64,000 nucleotides of DNA from Candidimonas nitroreducens (GTDB lineage: Bacteria; Pseudomonadota; Gammaproteobacteria; Burkholderiales; Burkholderiaceae_B), in assembly GCF_002209565.1 (NCBI RefSeq), contig NZ_NJIH01000007.1, forward strand, positions 248,001 through 312,000, written 5' to 3'. The notes under the pieces were generated by a model. The model had not been told where the DNA came from. It did not search any database and saw only the letters and a program-made list of their open reading frames with translations. This document shows positions 47,674 through 56,763 of this stretch, piece by piece. The stretch's first letter is position 1. Each line of letters starts with the position of its first letter. The position numbers and the translations under genes are program-made.

Positions 47674-48965
47674 GCTTAAACGCAGCATCGCAGCCATCAT
47701 CCCAGAATATGCGGCATTCCGGCGCTCCCGTGGACAAACGCTTACCATTGGCCGGCACTACCATTATCGATCTCACACACGTCATTGCCGGCCCATTCGC
47801 CTCAATGACGCTGGCCGACCTGGGCGCTACGGTGCTGAAAATAGAGAATCCCGGCCGCGGAGATACAGCGCGAGGCACGCCGCCGCATGACGAAGGCATC
47901 AGTCATTTTTTCGCGGCGGTGAATCGAAATAAATACAGTGTTGCGCTAAATCTGAAAAACCCGCAGGGTAAGGCATTGCTGGAAACCCTAGTAAAGCAAG
48001 CCGATGTTGTACTACATAATTTCAGGCCAGGCGTTATGGAAGGCCTAGGCCTTGGATACGATGACCTGCTTAAACTAAATCCACAATTGATATATTGTGC
48101 AATCAGCGGGTTCGGCCAAGAAGGCCCATTGCGTGATAGGCCGGCGTTTGACAGTGTCATTCAAGCCATGTCGGGGCTTATGTCTCTGACCGGCACACAA
48201 GACGGGCCGCCCATGCGCGCCGGGCTTTCAGTGGGTGATTATATTCCCGGGCTTTACGCTGCGATGGCCGTCATCGTCGCCTTGCGAGATCGAGACCGCA
48301 ACGGCAAGGGGCAATTCATCGATGTGAGCAATTTCGATTGCCTGTTCAACATCATGGGCTATTACATTCCGTACTACGAGCTGGTGGGCAAAGTGCCGGT
48401 ACGTACTGGCGGCGCCCATCCTACGGTTGTACCGATGGGAGGATTCCCCACCTCGGACGGCTATCTCGTAGTGGCCGCGTTCAACCAGGGCTTTTGGCGT
48501 AATTTGTGCCGCGCACTGGGGCACGCGGAATGGATCGATGATCCACGCTATGCCACTCTTTCGACTCGAGCGGCGCACAGTGAAGTGCTGTCACGAGACC
48601 TCGCCGCAGTAATGGCTACCCGTACGACGGCCGAGTGGGAAGCGATTTTCGCGGAGCATGATGTGCCTTGTGGGCCGGTTCTCAACGTGGCGGATCTGGT
48701 CAACCACCCTCAGGTCGAGCACCGACAGCTGGTCGGTAAGCTGGGCGTGGGCAAATTGCGTGCGCCAATGCGGCCGATCAAGTATCAACACTTCGAGCAA
48801 AGTGTGCGGCTCGCACCGCCGCACTTGGGCGAGGATACCGTCGCAATTCTGAGCCGATTCAATTGCGTGGATCCAGATAAGCAGGCCGAACAGTTGGCGG
48901 CGTGGGCTGCGACTGGTGTGATTCAAGATCCCACGTTGCCCATGCCAGCCAAACCGGGGAAATAG
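47670..48965 (+). CDS. Class III CoA-transferase (CaiB/BaiF), second of two
   Basis: 431 residues: LPLAGTTIIDLTHVIAGPFA, LGATVLKIENPGRGDTARG, NRNKYSVALNLKNPQGK, NFRPGVMEGLGLGYDDL and the catalytic Asp in AFDSVIQAMSGLMSLTG. It differs clearly from the first copy, so this is not a recent duplication. ATGA overlap with the gene before. Heteromeric class III transferases made of two such subunits exist (for example BbsEF for benzylsuccinate), which makes that reading attractive here. Substrate not known. Confidence 0.9.
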   Translation: MSLNAASQPSSQNMRHSGAPVDKRLPLAGTTIIDLTHVIAGPFASMTLADLGATVLKIENPGRGDTARGTPPHDEGISHFFAAVNRNKYSVALNLKNPQGKALLETLVKQADVVLHNFRPGVMEGLGLGYDDLLKLNPQLIYCAISGFGQEGPLRDRPAFDSVIQAMSGLMSLTGTQDGPPMRAGLSVGDYIPGLYAAMAVIVALRDRDRNGKGQFIDVSNFDCLFNIMGYYIPYYELVGKVPVRTGGAHPTVVPMGGFPTSDGYLVVAAFNQGFWRNLCRALGHAEWIDDPRYATLSTRAAHSEVLSRDLAAVMATRTTAEWEAIFAEHDVPCGPVLNVADLVNHPQVEHRQLVGKLGVGKLRAPMRPIKYQHFEQSVRLAPPHLGEDTVAILSRFNCVDPDKQAEQLAAWAATGVIQDPTLPMPAKPGK

Positions 48966-49023
48966 AATTCCCGGCGTTTCATCCCAGGAGCGCTGTTCAC
49001 TATAACAAAGACAAGAGGTTTCC

Positions 49024-49206
49024 ATGACATACGCATCGGTCGGGTTGCCTCAACATGCCGCCTTGGGCATGGTCGGCAGCCGCCTCGCCACGGGGCATGG
49101 AGGCATCGGGATTCATGCAGCGTATTCGTATACTAAATATAGCTATAGGCAAATAAAACCATGTCTAGAAAAAAATACCCGTTTGATTACATCAAGTACG
49201 AAGTAG
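49024..49206 (+). CDS. Doubtful 60-codon frame before the hydratase
   Basis: AAGAGG lies 7 bases before the ATG, but the product (MTYASVGLPQHAALGMVGSR...) has no recognisable family and its last 46 bases overlap the hydratase in another frame. It could be a remnant of a lost gene in the 195-base gap. Confidence 0.2.
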   Translation: MTYASVGLPQHAALGMVGSRLATGHGGIGIHAAYSYTKYSYRQIKPCLEKNTRLITSSTK

Positions 49207-50084
49207 ACCGCGAGGCGAAAATTGCTACCGTAACGTTGAGTAATCCCGGCAAGAAAAACGCCACCCCGTTCTGGGGAGAAGAACAGTTATTGGATACGAT
49301 TGATGCTTGGGAGAAAGATGACGACGTAAAAGTCGTTTTGATTCGGGGTGAGGGCGATAATTTTTGCTCGGGCCACGATTTAAATGGCTATTTCGACGGC
49401 TTTGGCGTCCGGTCAAAAACCAAAGACCGGCTCGCCAATCGTCATCAGTTGATGCTGGAGCGTGATTTAAGACAAGTGTGGAGACGGCTCTTTTTTTCAT
49501 TGAAGCCGACAATTGCCGAAGTCCGTGGCCACTGCATAGAGCTTGGCAATGCGCTGCAGGCTTGTTGCGATATTACCATTGCAGCCGACGACGCAAATAT
49601 CGGAAATCTTGGCCAAGTGGCGGGGATTTCAGGAATAACGATAATCCGCCTTTACGCTCACTTGATTGGCTACAAGCGAACCAGAGAAATGATGACGACC
49701 GGCCGCACTTGGAGCGGCCGCGAAGCGTCATTGATCGGCTTGATTAACCGGGCAGTCCCGAGCGAAGAATTGGCCGAGGCTGCCATGGCGGAAGCGCGGA
49801 GAATTGCGATTCTGCCGATCGACGGGATTGTCATGGGTAAGGCCTATACCCATATGGTTTGGGAATCGATGGGCATGGGACAGGCATTCACTGAGAGTTA
49901 TTTTGGCCACGCATTTGGTCTCAAGCTGAAATTTGAAGATGGCGAATTCGCCTTTTTCAAGGAGGTGCGTGAGCATGGCGCTGGAGAGGCAGTCAAAAAG
50001 CGCCGCGCTCATTATGAGCCGCTTGGCGGGTTTGGCCCAAGGGCTGAAGCCCGTATTGTTCCTAGCCGGGAAAAACCTGAGTGA
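49161..50084 (+). CDS. Enoyl-CoA hydratase/isomerase family protein, long form
   Basis: 307 residues, longer than the usual ~260. The oxyanion motif is GDNFCSGHDLNGYF near residue 75, and the second is VRGHCIELGNALQACCDITI near 120. The first catalytic Glu position (CIELGNAL) is kept, and NIGNLGQVAGISG replaces the usual second-Glu segment, so the chemistry may be isomerisation or C-C cleavage rather than hydration. The extra ~45 residues at the C-terminus (FAFFKEVREHGAGEAVKKRR) are distinctive. A decayed relative lies at 44511. Part of the IclR-controlled operon. Confidence 0.87.
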   Translation: MSRKKYPFDYIKYEVDREAKIATVTLSNPGKKNATPFWGEEQLLDTIDAWEKDDDVKVVLIRGEGDNFCSGHDLNGYFDGFGVRSKTKDRLANRHQLMLERDLRQVWRRLFFSLKPTIAEVRGHCIELGNALQACCDITIAADDANIGNLGQVAGISGITIIRLYAHLIGYKRTREMMTTGRTWSGREASLIGLINRAVPSEELAEAAMAEARRIAILPIDGIVMGKAYTHMVWESMGMGQAFTESYFGHAFGLKLKFEDGEFAFFKEVREHGAGEAVKKRRAHYEPLGGFGPRAEARIVPSREKPE

Positions 50085-51037
50085 GCGATTACCATATGCT
50101 TTCGGATGACGATTGCTCATCTATCGAGGCGCGCGTACGCCGCGCCGTCATCGCCGATCGTCAGCCAGGCTTACATCTGCTGGGCCATTTTCTGGATTTC
50201 CAGTACGAGCGGCGCCACAACCGTGCATGCATTGCTATCCAGCAAGGGCCGCACTGCACCGACGAGAACGGTGAAATCGATGCGATTAGTTTTGGGGTTT
50301 TTGTAGACATCGCACTTGCCACTTCTGTTCGCTCGCTGTTGAAGCATTATGGGCGGCTCGCGACGTCCAATATCTATCTTCAACTGAGCGGGATCCCTCT
50401 CACCGGCAAACTGACGGCCACATCGAACTTCGTTGGCTTATCTCAGAATCTCGCCGCTAAGCGTGGGAGCGTCCAAATTTCTATCGAAGGCGCCGACGGC
50501 TGCGTTGGCCTAGCCATAGCAAGCTTCGTGCTGCTTTCATCTGCGGCGACAACGAAATCCGTACGGCCGGCACTGGGCAAACCCGATGGTGCGATGCCGA
50601 AAGACCACAGCCGGCAAGAACTATTGGTGCTTGATCGCGCTGAGCATGCAATTTCCGAGGCGCGGGCAAAAGAGCGCCCGTTTTGCCGGGCGTTCTGGGG
50701 AGTGACACCACGGCCAACGCCGGAAGGTGCTGCCATGACCGTGGAAAATGACTATCTTGTCGCCAACAAAGTCGGCCATCTGCAAGGAGGCTTCCAGTTA
50801 GGGGCGGCTTCTGCATGTGCGGCGGCTGCGCTCGGTTCTGAATGGCTCCATACGGGATCGCATGCATCATACATGCGGCCGGGAGTAGAACCGGCCGTTA
50901 ATGTGGCGTCCACTATAGTGTATAAGGGCAACACTAGCGCCGTCGTGCTGACGAAGATTACGGAATCCGAGTCTCGTTTGATTTTTCAAGCAACGTCAAC
51001 ACATGCGTTGCGCGCGAGCCTGGATAGCGCACAATAA
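50081..51037 (+). CDS. Tandem hot-dog acyl-CoA thioesterase (PaaI/4HBT-like)
   Basis: 318 residues made of two hot-dog halves. The first has HLLGHFLDFQYERRHNRACI and then DAISFGVFVDIALATSVRSL; the second has LVANKVGHLQGGFQLGAASA near residue 225. In each half the segment around the long helix (GxxxDxA, QGGxxxGxA) fits PaaI-like thioesterases. It should hydrolyse an acyl-CoA to end or rescue the pathway. GTG start in a GTGA overlap with the hydratase. Last gene of the operon. Confidence 0.75.
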   Translation: MSDYHMLSDDDCSSIEARVRRAVIADRQPGLHLLGHFLDFQYERRHNRACIAIQQGPHCTDENGEIDAISFGVFVDIALATSVRSLLKHYGRLATSNIYLQLSGIPLTGKLTATSNFVGLSQNLAAKRGSVQISIEGADGCVGLAIASFVLLSSAATTKSVRPALGKPDGAMPKDHSRQELLVLDRAEHAISEARAKERPFCRAFWGVTPRPTPEGAAMTVENDYLVANKVGHLQGGFQLGAASACAAAALGSEWLHTGSHASYMRPGVEPAVNVASTIVYKGNTSAVVLTKITESESRLIFQATSTHALRASLDSAQ

Positions 51038-51162
51038 ATCGACACTGTGTTAACCAATTTTTAGCTCGAAAAGAACTCATCAGCGTCTCCCCAACTGGGA
51101 GCAATTGCTTACAAGAATTCGGGCCTCATAGGTGGACAGCATTTGCTCTGGCTTCTATGATA

Positions 51163-51179
51163 TGTGTACGGTGTACACA
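51163..51179. promoter_or_regulatory. Operator-like palindrome before the SRPBCC gene
   Basis: TGTGTAC-GGT-GTACACA, 7-bp perfect arms, follows TATGATATG (51157-51165), which could hold a -10 element. It is 38 bases upstream of the ATG. A dimeric repressor site is likely; no regulator gene is adjacent. Confidence 0.5.
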
Positions 51180-51216
51180 AAATAGGCAATCCAGGCCATT
51201 CCCGACCCAAGGAGAC

Positions 51217-51669
51217 ATGAACATGCCCACCGGAACCGTCCAACTCCATCGCGTCCTGCGCACCACGCCCGAGAAGGTCTACCGCGCCTTCGTGCACGGC
51301 GCGGCCCTGGCCAAGTGGCTGCCGCCCTATGGCTTCATTTGCCACGTGCATCAGTTCGATGCCCGCGTCGGCGGCGGCTTCCGGATGTCGTTCGAGAATT
51401 TCTCGACCGGCCACAGCCATTCATTCCGAGGCGAATACCTGAAGCTGGTGCCCGACGAACGCATCGAGTACGTCGACACATTCGACGACCCCAAGCTGCC
51501 GGGCGAGATGAAGGTAGTGGTGAAGCTGCGTGCCGTTTCATGCGGGACGGAGGTCAGCATCCAGCAGGCCGGCATTCCCGAAATCATTCCTACCGAGGCA
51601 TGCTACCTCGGCTGGCAGGAATCGCTGGCGCAGCTTGCCCATCTGGTCGAGCCCCAGATTGCGGAATAA
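51217..51669 (+). CDS. SRPBCC (AHSA1-like) small-molecule-binding protein
   Basis: 150 residues. VQLHRVLRTTPEKVYRAFVH at the start, ALAKWLPPYGFICHVHQFDA, RVGGGFRMSFENFSTGHSHS and the C-terminal GWQESLAQLAHLVEP are typical of AHSA1/START-like proteins. They hold a hydrophobic ligand in a helix-grip fold; the biological role varies. AAGGAGA lies 7 bases before the ATG. Followed after 112 bases by the MFS gene, on the same strand. Confidence 0.85.
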   Translation: MNMPTGTVQLHRVLRTTPEKVYRAFVHGAALAKWLPPYGFICHVHQFDARVGGGFRMSFENFSTGHSHSFRGEYLKLVPDERIEYVDTFDDPKLPGEMKVVVKLRAVSCGTEVSIQQAGIPEIIPTEACYLGWQESLAQLAHLVEPQIAE

Positions 51670-51781
51670 CCAGGTTCACGTGCGCTAGGCCGAAGCGCTG
51701 GAATTGGTCGAATTGGGCCGGGGCGGCGCACCCGGCGCTTGGCTAGCCGAACGCGCTTTCAGATTCCAGGAGACACACCCC

Positions 51782-52996
51782 ATGAATCACCCCTATCGCT
51801 GGGTCATCGTCGCGGCCGGCGGTCTGCTGGGCTGCGTCGCCATGGGTGCGATGTTCTCGCTGCCCATCTTCCTGCGGCCGATGTCACACGACACGGGCTG
51901 GTCGGTCGCGGGCATCTCCGCCGCGATGACCTTCGGCTTTCTCTCCATGGGAGCCGCCAGCCTGGCGTGGGGCAGTCTGTCCGACCGCTACGGCTCGCGT
52001 CCGGTTGTGCTGGTCGGGTCGGTGGTACTGGCGGCGAGCCTGGCGCTGGCCAGCCGCGCGACGTCGCTGGCCGAGTTCCAGCTTGTCTTTGGCCTGCTGG
52101 TCGGTACCGCGACGGCCGCGGTCTTTGCGCCGATGATGGCCTGCGTCACCGGCTGGTTCGATACGCAGCGGGGGCTGGCCGTGTCGCTGGTGTCGGCGGG
52201 CATGGGCATGGCGCCGATGACCATGGCTCCGCTCGCCGCCTGGCTGGTCACCGCTTACGGCTGGCGCAGCGCGATGCTGGCCGTCGCCGGCATTGCGGCG
52301 GCTCTGATGATCCCCGCCGCGCTGCTGGTGCGCCGGCCTCCGACACCGGACGACGGCACGCAGGCCGGTATGGCGGCCGGCGAGCGGCCGGCGGACATGA
52401 CCGTGGCCGAAGCGGTGCGCTCACGGCAGTTCATCCTTTTGATGCTGGCGAACTTCTTCTGCTGCGCCACGCACTCGGGCCCGATCTTCCACACGGTAAG
52501 CTACGCGGTGACCTGCGGCATTCCGATGATCGCGGCAGTAACGATCTACAGCGTCGAGGGGCTGGCCGGTATGTTCGGCCGCATCGGCTTCGGCCTGGCG
52601 GGCGACCGGTTCGGCGCGCAGCGCGTCCTCGTCATCGGCCTGCTGGCACAGGCTTTCGCGGTGCTGGCCTATGCATCCGTCAACCGACTCGCCGGCTTCT
52701 ATGTCGTCGCGACGGCGGTCGGTTTCATCTATGCCGGCACGATGCCGCTGTATGCCGTGATCGTCCGCGAGAATTTCCCGTTGAAGATGATGGGCACGGT
52801 CATCGGCGCATTGGCAATGGCCGGCAGCCTGGGCATGTCCACGGGGCCGCTGCTCGGCGGCCTGATCTACGACCGCCTGGACAGCTATACGCTGATGTAT
52901 GTGGGCTCGTGGGGCATGGGGCTGGCGGCGATGCTGATCCTGATGGCTTTTCGACCGTTTCCCAGAACAAGGGCAGAAGCAGTGCAAGTGGGCTAG
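51782..52996 (+). CDS. MFS transporter (OFA/monocarboxylate-like), 12 helices
   Basis: 404 residues. The loop 2-3 motif is SLAWGSLSDRYGSRPVVLVG, and its equivalent in the second half is IGFGLAGDRFGAQRVLVIGL. Hydrophobic helices run through both halves, with a hydrophilic loop at ~180-210. The family moves small carboxylates or drugs with protons. CAGGAGA is 8 bases before the ATG at 51782; a frame reaching 51704 adds 26 unlikely residues. Together with the SRPBCC protein it may be one regulated unit. Confidence 0.88.
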   Translation: MNHPYRWVIVAAGGLLGCVAMGAMFSLPIFLRPMSHDTGWSVAGISAAMTFGFLSMGAASLAWGSLSDRYGSRPVVLVGSVVLAASLALASRATSLAEFQLVFGLLVGTATAAVFAPMMACVTGWFDTQRGLAVSLVSAGMGMAPMTMAPLAAWLVTAYGWRSAMLAVAGIAAALMIPAALLVRRPPTPDDGTQAGMAAGERPADMTVAEAVRSRQFILLMLANFFCCATHSGPIFHTVSYAVTCGIPMIAAVTIYSVEGLAGMFGRIGFGLAGDRFGAQRVLVIGLLAQAFAVLAYASVNRLAGFYVVATAVGFIYAGTMPLYAVIVRENFPLKMMGTVIGALAMAGSLGMSTGPLLGGLIYDRLDSYTLMYVGSWGMGLAAMLILMAFRPFPRTRAEAVQVG

Positions 52997-53117
52997 GCTG
53001 GCACGCGGCGCATGGGGCCAGGGTATGATTGGCGTGACTACATTGCACTTTGCTCAATGGCTTGCATAAGGAATCGGCGGCTTCGCGGCGCCGGTTTTTT
53101 CGCCGAAGGCGCCGCAC

Positions 53118-53654
53118 ATGGCCGCAGAACCGCTGGTACCTGATCCTTTACCGCCCAAACTTCCCGACGTGCTCACGGGCGGCCTTTCGGTTGTGTTCTG
53201 CGGGCTGAATCCGGGATTGTCTGCCGTGGTGTCCGGGCACCACTTCACAAACAAAAGCAATCGCTTCTGGAAAGCGATACACCTCGCCGGCTTTACTGCC
53301 GAGCTCATCGAGCCCACCAATGATCGACGCATATTGCAGTACGGCTGCGGCTTGACCGTCGTGGTGGATCGGCCCACGATTCGGGCCGATGAGGTGTCCA
53401 GGCAGGAATTCCAGGCATCTCATGGAACGCTCCATCGGAAAATAGAGCTGTTCGCCCCCGCATATATCGCCTTCCTGGGCAAGGCGGCTTATTCGGCCAT
53501 CTCGGGCCGGCGGGACATTGCGTGGGGGTTGCAGCCCGAGCGATTCGCGGGCGCCGTCGCCTGGGTTCTGCCGAACCCCAGCGGGCTCAATCGGGCGTTC
53601 CGCCTCGACGACCTCGTCCAGGCCTACCGTGAACTCCGGTTGGCAGCGTTCTGA
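53118..53654 (+). CDS. mug: G/U mismatch-specific DNA glycosylase Mug
   Basis: 178 residues. The uracil-binding motif is VVFCGLNPGLSAVVSGHHF (GLNPG, with the catalytic Asn) near residue 30, NRFWKAIHLAG follows, and the second motif is VLPNPSGLNRAF near residue 155. These match Mug/TDG glycosylases, which remove U and ethenocytosine opposite G. The ATG at 53118 gives a full-length product with a Pro-rich start; no strong ribosome site. The gap 53655-53854 holds no gene. Confidence 0.92.
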   Translation: MAAEPLVPDPLPPKLPDVLTGGLSVVFCGLNPGLSAVVSGHHFTNKSNRFWKAIHLAGFTAELIEPTNDRRILQYGCGLTVVVDRPTIRADEVSRQEFQASHGTLHRKIELFAPAYIAFLGKAAYSAISGRRDIAWGLQPERFAGAVAWVLPNPSGLNRAFRLDDLVQAYRELRLAAF

Positions 53655-53854
53655 CCGCACGGGCCTTGCCGCTCGACGAAGCTAGACGAATATTGCTCGC
53701 GGATCGCGGCGCCCGCAAGCGGCGGGATCGGTTACGGGATCGGCCACGGGAACCAGCGGTCGGATCCGTACCGGACGCACGTTCCTGAAATAAGCGCGGC
53801 GCGGCGCAGGTTCCAGGCTAGAATATTTAACAATTAATAACAACGAGACATATT

Positions 53855-54940
53855 ATGGCCATAGTCCAGATCAGTGCGGGCTCGCAGCGCTCTGTGGCAC
53901 TCGACGACAAAGGCGCGGCTTGGGGGTGGGGAGCCTTCAAAACCGCCTATCCCAGCTTGCAAGACGCGCTTCCATCAGCCTTGTGTTCTACGGACAAGAG
54001 CGAAGTCGGGCACCGGCGCTATGCCCAGCCTTATGCGCAGATGCTCAACCCCGGCACACCCTTTCACCTGATCGCCGACGGCAGCACTCACATATTGGGG
54101 GCTTGCGATAGCGGAGCCTTGCTGGCCTGCCGGCCAGTAATTGCACCGGACCATGGCGCCGCCCACCAGGCGGTCGAGGCAATGCCCCACGGGATACGGC
54201 AATTGGCCACCATGCAGACCGTCAGCCTGGCCGTGCTGAAGAACGGCGCCGTATGGTCCTGGGGTTTCAATCATCTGGGCCAGCTTGGCCGACCGGCGCT
54301 GCCGGCTCAGAACTCTGCGGCGGTACTGGACGGCCTGCCCGCCATTGACCGCCTGGCCTGTGGCTCGGCGCACGCTTTGGCCCTGGATCAGTCGGGCGGC
54401 GTCTGGAGCTGGGGCGCCAATCAGGCCGGCCAGTTGGGACATGGCAATCTCAAATCTTCCAGCCAGCCGGCCAAGGTAGTGCTGCCTGAGCCCGTCACCG
54501 ACATCGCTGCGGGCGATACGCACAGCATGGCCCTGGATGCGGCCGGCCAGCTATGGGCCTGGGGCGCGAACAATCATGGCCAGACGGGCAGCGACGAAGG
54601 CGCTTATTTCATTCGCCCCGTCAGGATCCACACCGATTTCCCCGTGCGCCAGATCGACGGCGGCCTGTTTTATACGGCGGCGCTATCCGAGCAAGGCGAA
54701 GTCTTTGCCTGGGGTTGGAATGGGCTGGGACAGATCGGCTTGCGGCAGCCGCATTCGTCGCCGCAGGCCTTGCGGATTGCCGGCCTGCCGCCGGTCACCC
54801 GCTTGGCCGCCGGGGCAGGCCATGTACTGGCCTGTGACGGCGCAACGGTTTTTGCCTGGGGCGACAACCGTAGCGCCGCCTGCGGGCGGGCCTCCCAGGA
54901 TCCGGTGATCCTGAGTCCGAATCCCATCCATCTGGCCTGA
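53855..54940 (+). CDS. RCC1-repeat beta-propeller protein
   Basis: 361 residues with at least five RCC1-type blades, each with a W-GxN-xGQLG or related core: WSWGFNHLGQLGRP (~130), WSWGANQAGQLGHG (~185), WAWGANNHGQTGSD (~235), FAWGWNGLGQIGLR (~285) and FAWGDNRSAACGRA (~330). No signal peptide is visible, so it should be cytoplasmic. The first two blades are degenerate. RCC1 folds bind proteins; no enzymatic role can be assigned. It ends 10 bases before the multicopper oxidase gene, so co-expression is likely. AT-rich DNA with an ATTTAACAATTAATAAC stretch precedes it. Confidence 0.88.
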   Translation: MAIVQISAGSQRSVALDDKGAAWGWGAFKTAYPSLQDALPSALCSTDKSEVGHRRYAQPYAQMLNPGTPFHLIADGSTHILGACDSGALLACRPVIAPDHGAAHQAVEAMPHGIRQLATMQTVSLAVLKNGAVWSWGFNHLGQLGRPALPAQNSAAVLDGLPAIDRLACGSAHALALDQSGGVWSWGANQAGQLGHGNLKSSSQPAKVVLPEPVTDIAAGDTHSMALDAAGQLWAWGANNHGQTGSDEGAYFIRPVRIHTDFPVRQIDGGLFYTAALSEQGEVFAWGWNGLGQIGLRQPHSSPQALRIAGLPPVTRLAAGAGHVLACDGATVFAWGDNRSAACGRASQDPVILSPNPIHLA

Positions 54941-54950
54941 GGGCATAAAC

Positions 54951-56699
54951 ATGAATACGAGCGATCGCCAGCGCGCCGGCCAGCCGTCGGCAGCTGCAAC
55001 CGACCCGGCGGATCCCAAACGCCGCAATGTCCTGCGCTGGTCGCTGGGCCTGTCCGCCGGACTGATACTGCCGCCCCTGGCGGGCTGCGACAGCAGCGGC
55101 GGCGACGCGCAGGCCACGGCGGACACCTTGCCCGAAGCCTCCCGCATCTATGCCCGCAAAGGCCTCATCGATATAGACCTGGTGGCCGCGTATGCCAGCA
55201 AAAGCGTCCCGTTCGCGGCGGGCGCGCAAGATGCCTATCCGGGCCAATCCCGATCGATAAGCGCCGATCTGCGCAGCTATAACGGCGGCCTGTTGGCCCC
55301 TACGCTATGCCTGAACGCGGGCGATACCTTGCGCATCCTGCTGAAAAACAGGCTGCCTGGAAATGACGCCAAGTACTCCTCGCTAAGCTATCTCAATTAC
55401 CAGAACAGCACCAATCTGCATTTTCATGGCCTGCACGTGGACCCCAAGGAAATCCGTCCCGGAGTCTACGGCGACTATATGGTGGATAGTGCCGATGCAG
55501 GGGTGAAGCCCGGGGCCGACCGCCAGCATGAAATCAATTTGCCGGCCGACCACACCAACGGCATTTACTGGTACCACCCGCATCTGCATGGGTCTACGAC
55601 TACGCAGGTGCTCAATGGCATGTTCGGCGCCATTCTGGTTTCTACGCCACGCAACGATTTCGATTTATCTGGCGACATCCGCGAAAGAGTCATCTTCGTG
55701 CATCGCCTGAATCTTACCGACCAAGGACGCAGCGACAATCTGTACGAATACGCAGACAACAATAACAGCGGCTTTGTGCTGAATGGGGCTTACCAGCCCA
55801 CCATAGTCATGCGCCCGGGCGAAATCCAGAATTGGCACTTCCTCAATTCGGACGTCTTCTACCCCTTCAGCCCCGTGCTGGACGAACACACCCTGTGGTA
55901 TTACGCCCGCGACGGCAATGTCTTTGCCCGCAAGTACCAAGCCATCAACGCCGACACGGTCGCGCAAACAGACGGCCGCCTGTGGCCGGGCAGTGTCATG
56001 TACCCGGGCAATCGAGATTCAATGCTGGTGCAGGCCAGCAAAACCCCCGGCACTTATTACTTGCGCGCCGCCAAGGCACCGTCGGGCATGAGCCAGGAAA
56101 TCGTGGCGCGCGTTGTCGTCGAGGGCGCACCGGTCGAGATGGACCTGCCCAGCCCGCACCGGCTGCCTCTGTATAACAGCCATCTGCCCATCACCGATGC
56201 CGAGCTGGCCCAAAATGGCGGCAAAACCCGGGCGGTCATTCTGGCCATACTGGACAAGGACAGCCCACTGCTTGTGCAGCCCATCCCTGCGGGCGAAGAA
56301 TGGTTTGTGCCGGAAACCGACAACGCTTCTCTGGCCAATTCTGTATTTTCCACCGGCAACCAGGGAACCAGGCTTGCACCGTTCCAGTCTGCATTGGCCG
56401 CCACGCAAACCGTGGCGCTCAATGCCGTCGAAGAGTGGACTCTGTATAACCTGAACGGCTACCCACATCCGTTCCATATCCACGTCAACGACTGTTATGT
56501 CATCAAGGTCAACGGCGAAGACATCGAACCTTACTGGGCCGATACCATTCCATTGCCGCCCAACGGCAGCCCCGAAAAACCCACCTCCGTCACCTTCCGC
56601 ACCCGCTATACCGACTTCACCGGCAAGTTCGTCTGGCACTGCCATGCCCTGGATCACGAAGACATGGGCATGATGGAACTGGTCGAGGTGGTTGCCTGA
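54951..56699 (+). CDS. Multicopper oxidase, Tat-exported, with lipobox
   Basis: 582 residues. All four copper motifs are present: NLHFHGLHV (~157), WYHPHLHG (~208), HPFHIHV (~506) and HCHALDHEDMGMM (~563), so the type 1 and trinuclear sites should both form. The N-terminus has KRRNVLRWSLGLSAGLIL, a twin-arginine signal, ending in LPPLAGCDSS, a lipobox; it may be a Tat-exported lipoprotein. The family oxidises phenols, metals such as Cu(I) or Mn(II), or other substrates. No Met-rich loop of the CueO kind is seen. Co-transcribed with the RCC1 gene and convergent with an exported histidine-rich protein. Confidence 0.9.
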   Translation: MNTSDRQRAGQPSAAATDPADPKRRNVLRWSLGLSAGLILPPLAGCDSSGGDAQATADTLPEASRIYARKGLIDIDLVAAYASKSVPFAAGAQDAYPGQSRSISADLRSYNGGLLAPTLCLNAGDTLRILLKNRLPGNDAKYSSLSYLNYQNSTNLHFHGLHVDPKEIRPGVYGDYMVDSADAGVKPGADRQHEINLPADHTNGIYWYHPHLHGSTTTQVLNGMFGAILVSTPRNDFDLSGDIRERVIFVHRLNLTDQGRSDNLYEYADNNNSGFVLNGAYQPTIVMRPGEIQNWHFLNSDVFYPFSPVLDEHTLWYYARDGNVFARKYQAINADTVAQTDGRLWPGSVMYPGNRDSMLVQASKTPGTYYLRAAKAPSGMSQEIVARVVVEGAPVEMDLPSPHRLPLYNSHLPITDAELAQNGGKTRAVILAILDKDSPLLVQPIPAGEEWFVPETDNASLANSVFSTGNQGTRLAPFQSALAATQTVALNAVEEWTLYNLNGYPHPFHIHVNDCYVIKVNGEDIEPYWADTIPLPPNGSPEKPTSVTFRTRYTDFTGKFVWHCHALDHEDMGMMELVEVVA

Positions 56700-56763
56700 G
56701 GCCGGCTCTGCTCCGTCGCCGGTGCGGCCTCCAGCACAACCGGCCCAGTGCACCCACAGGGCG

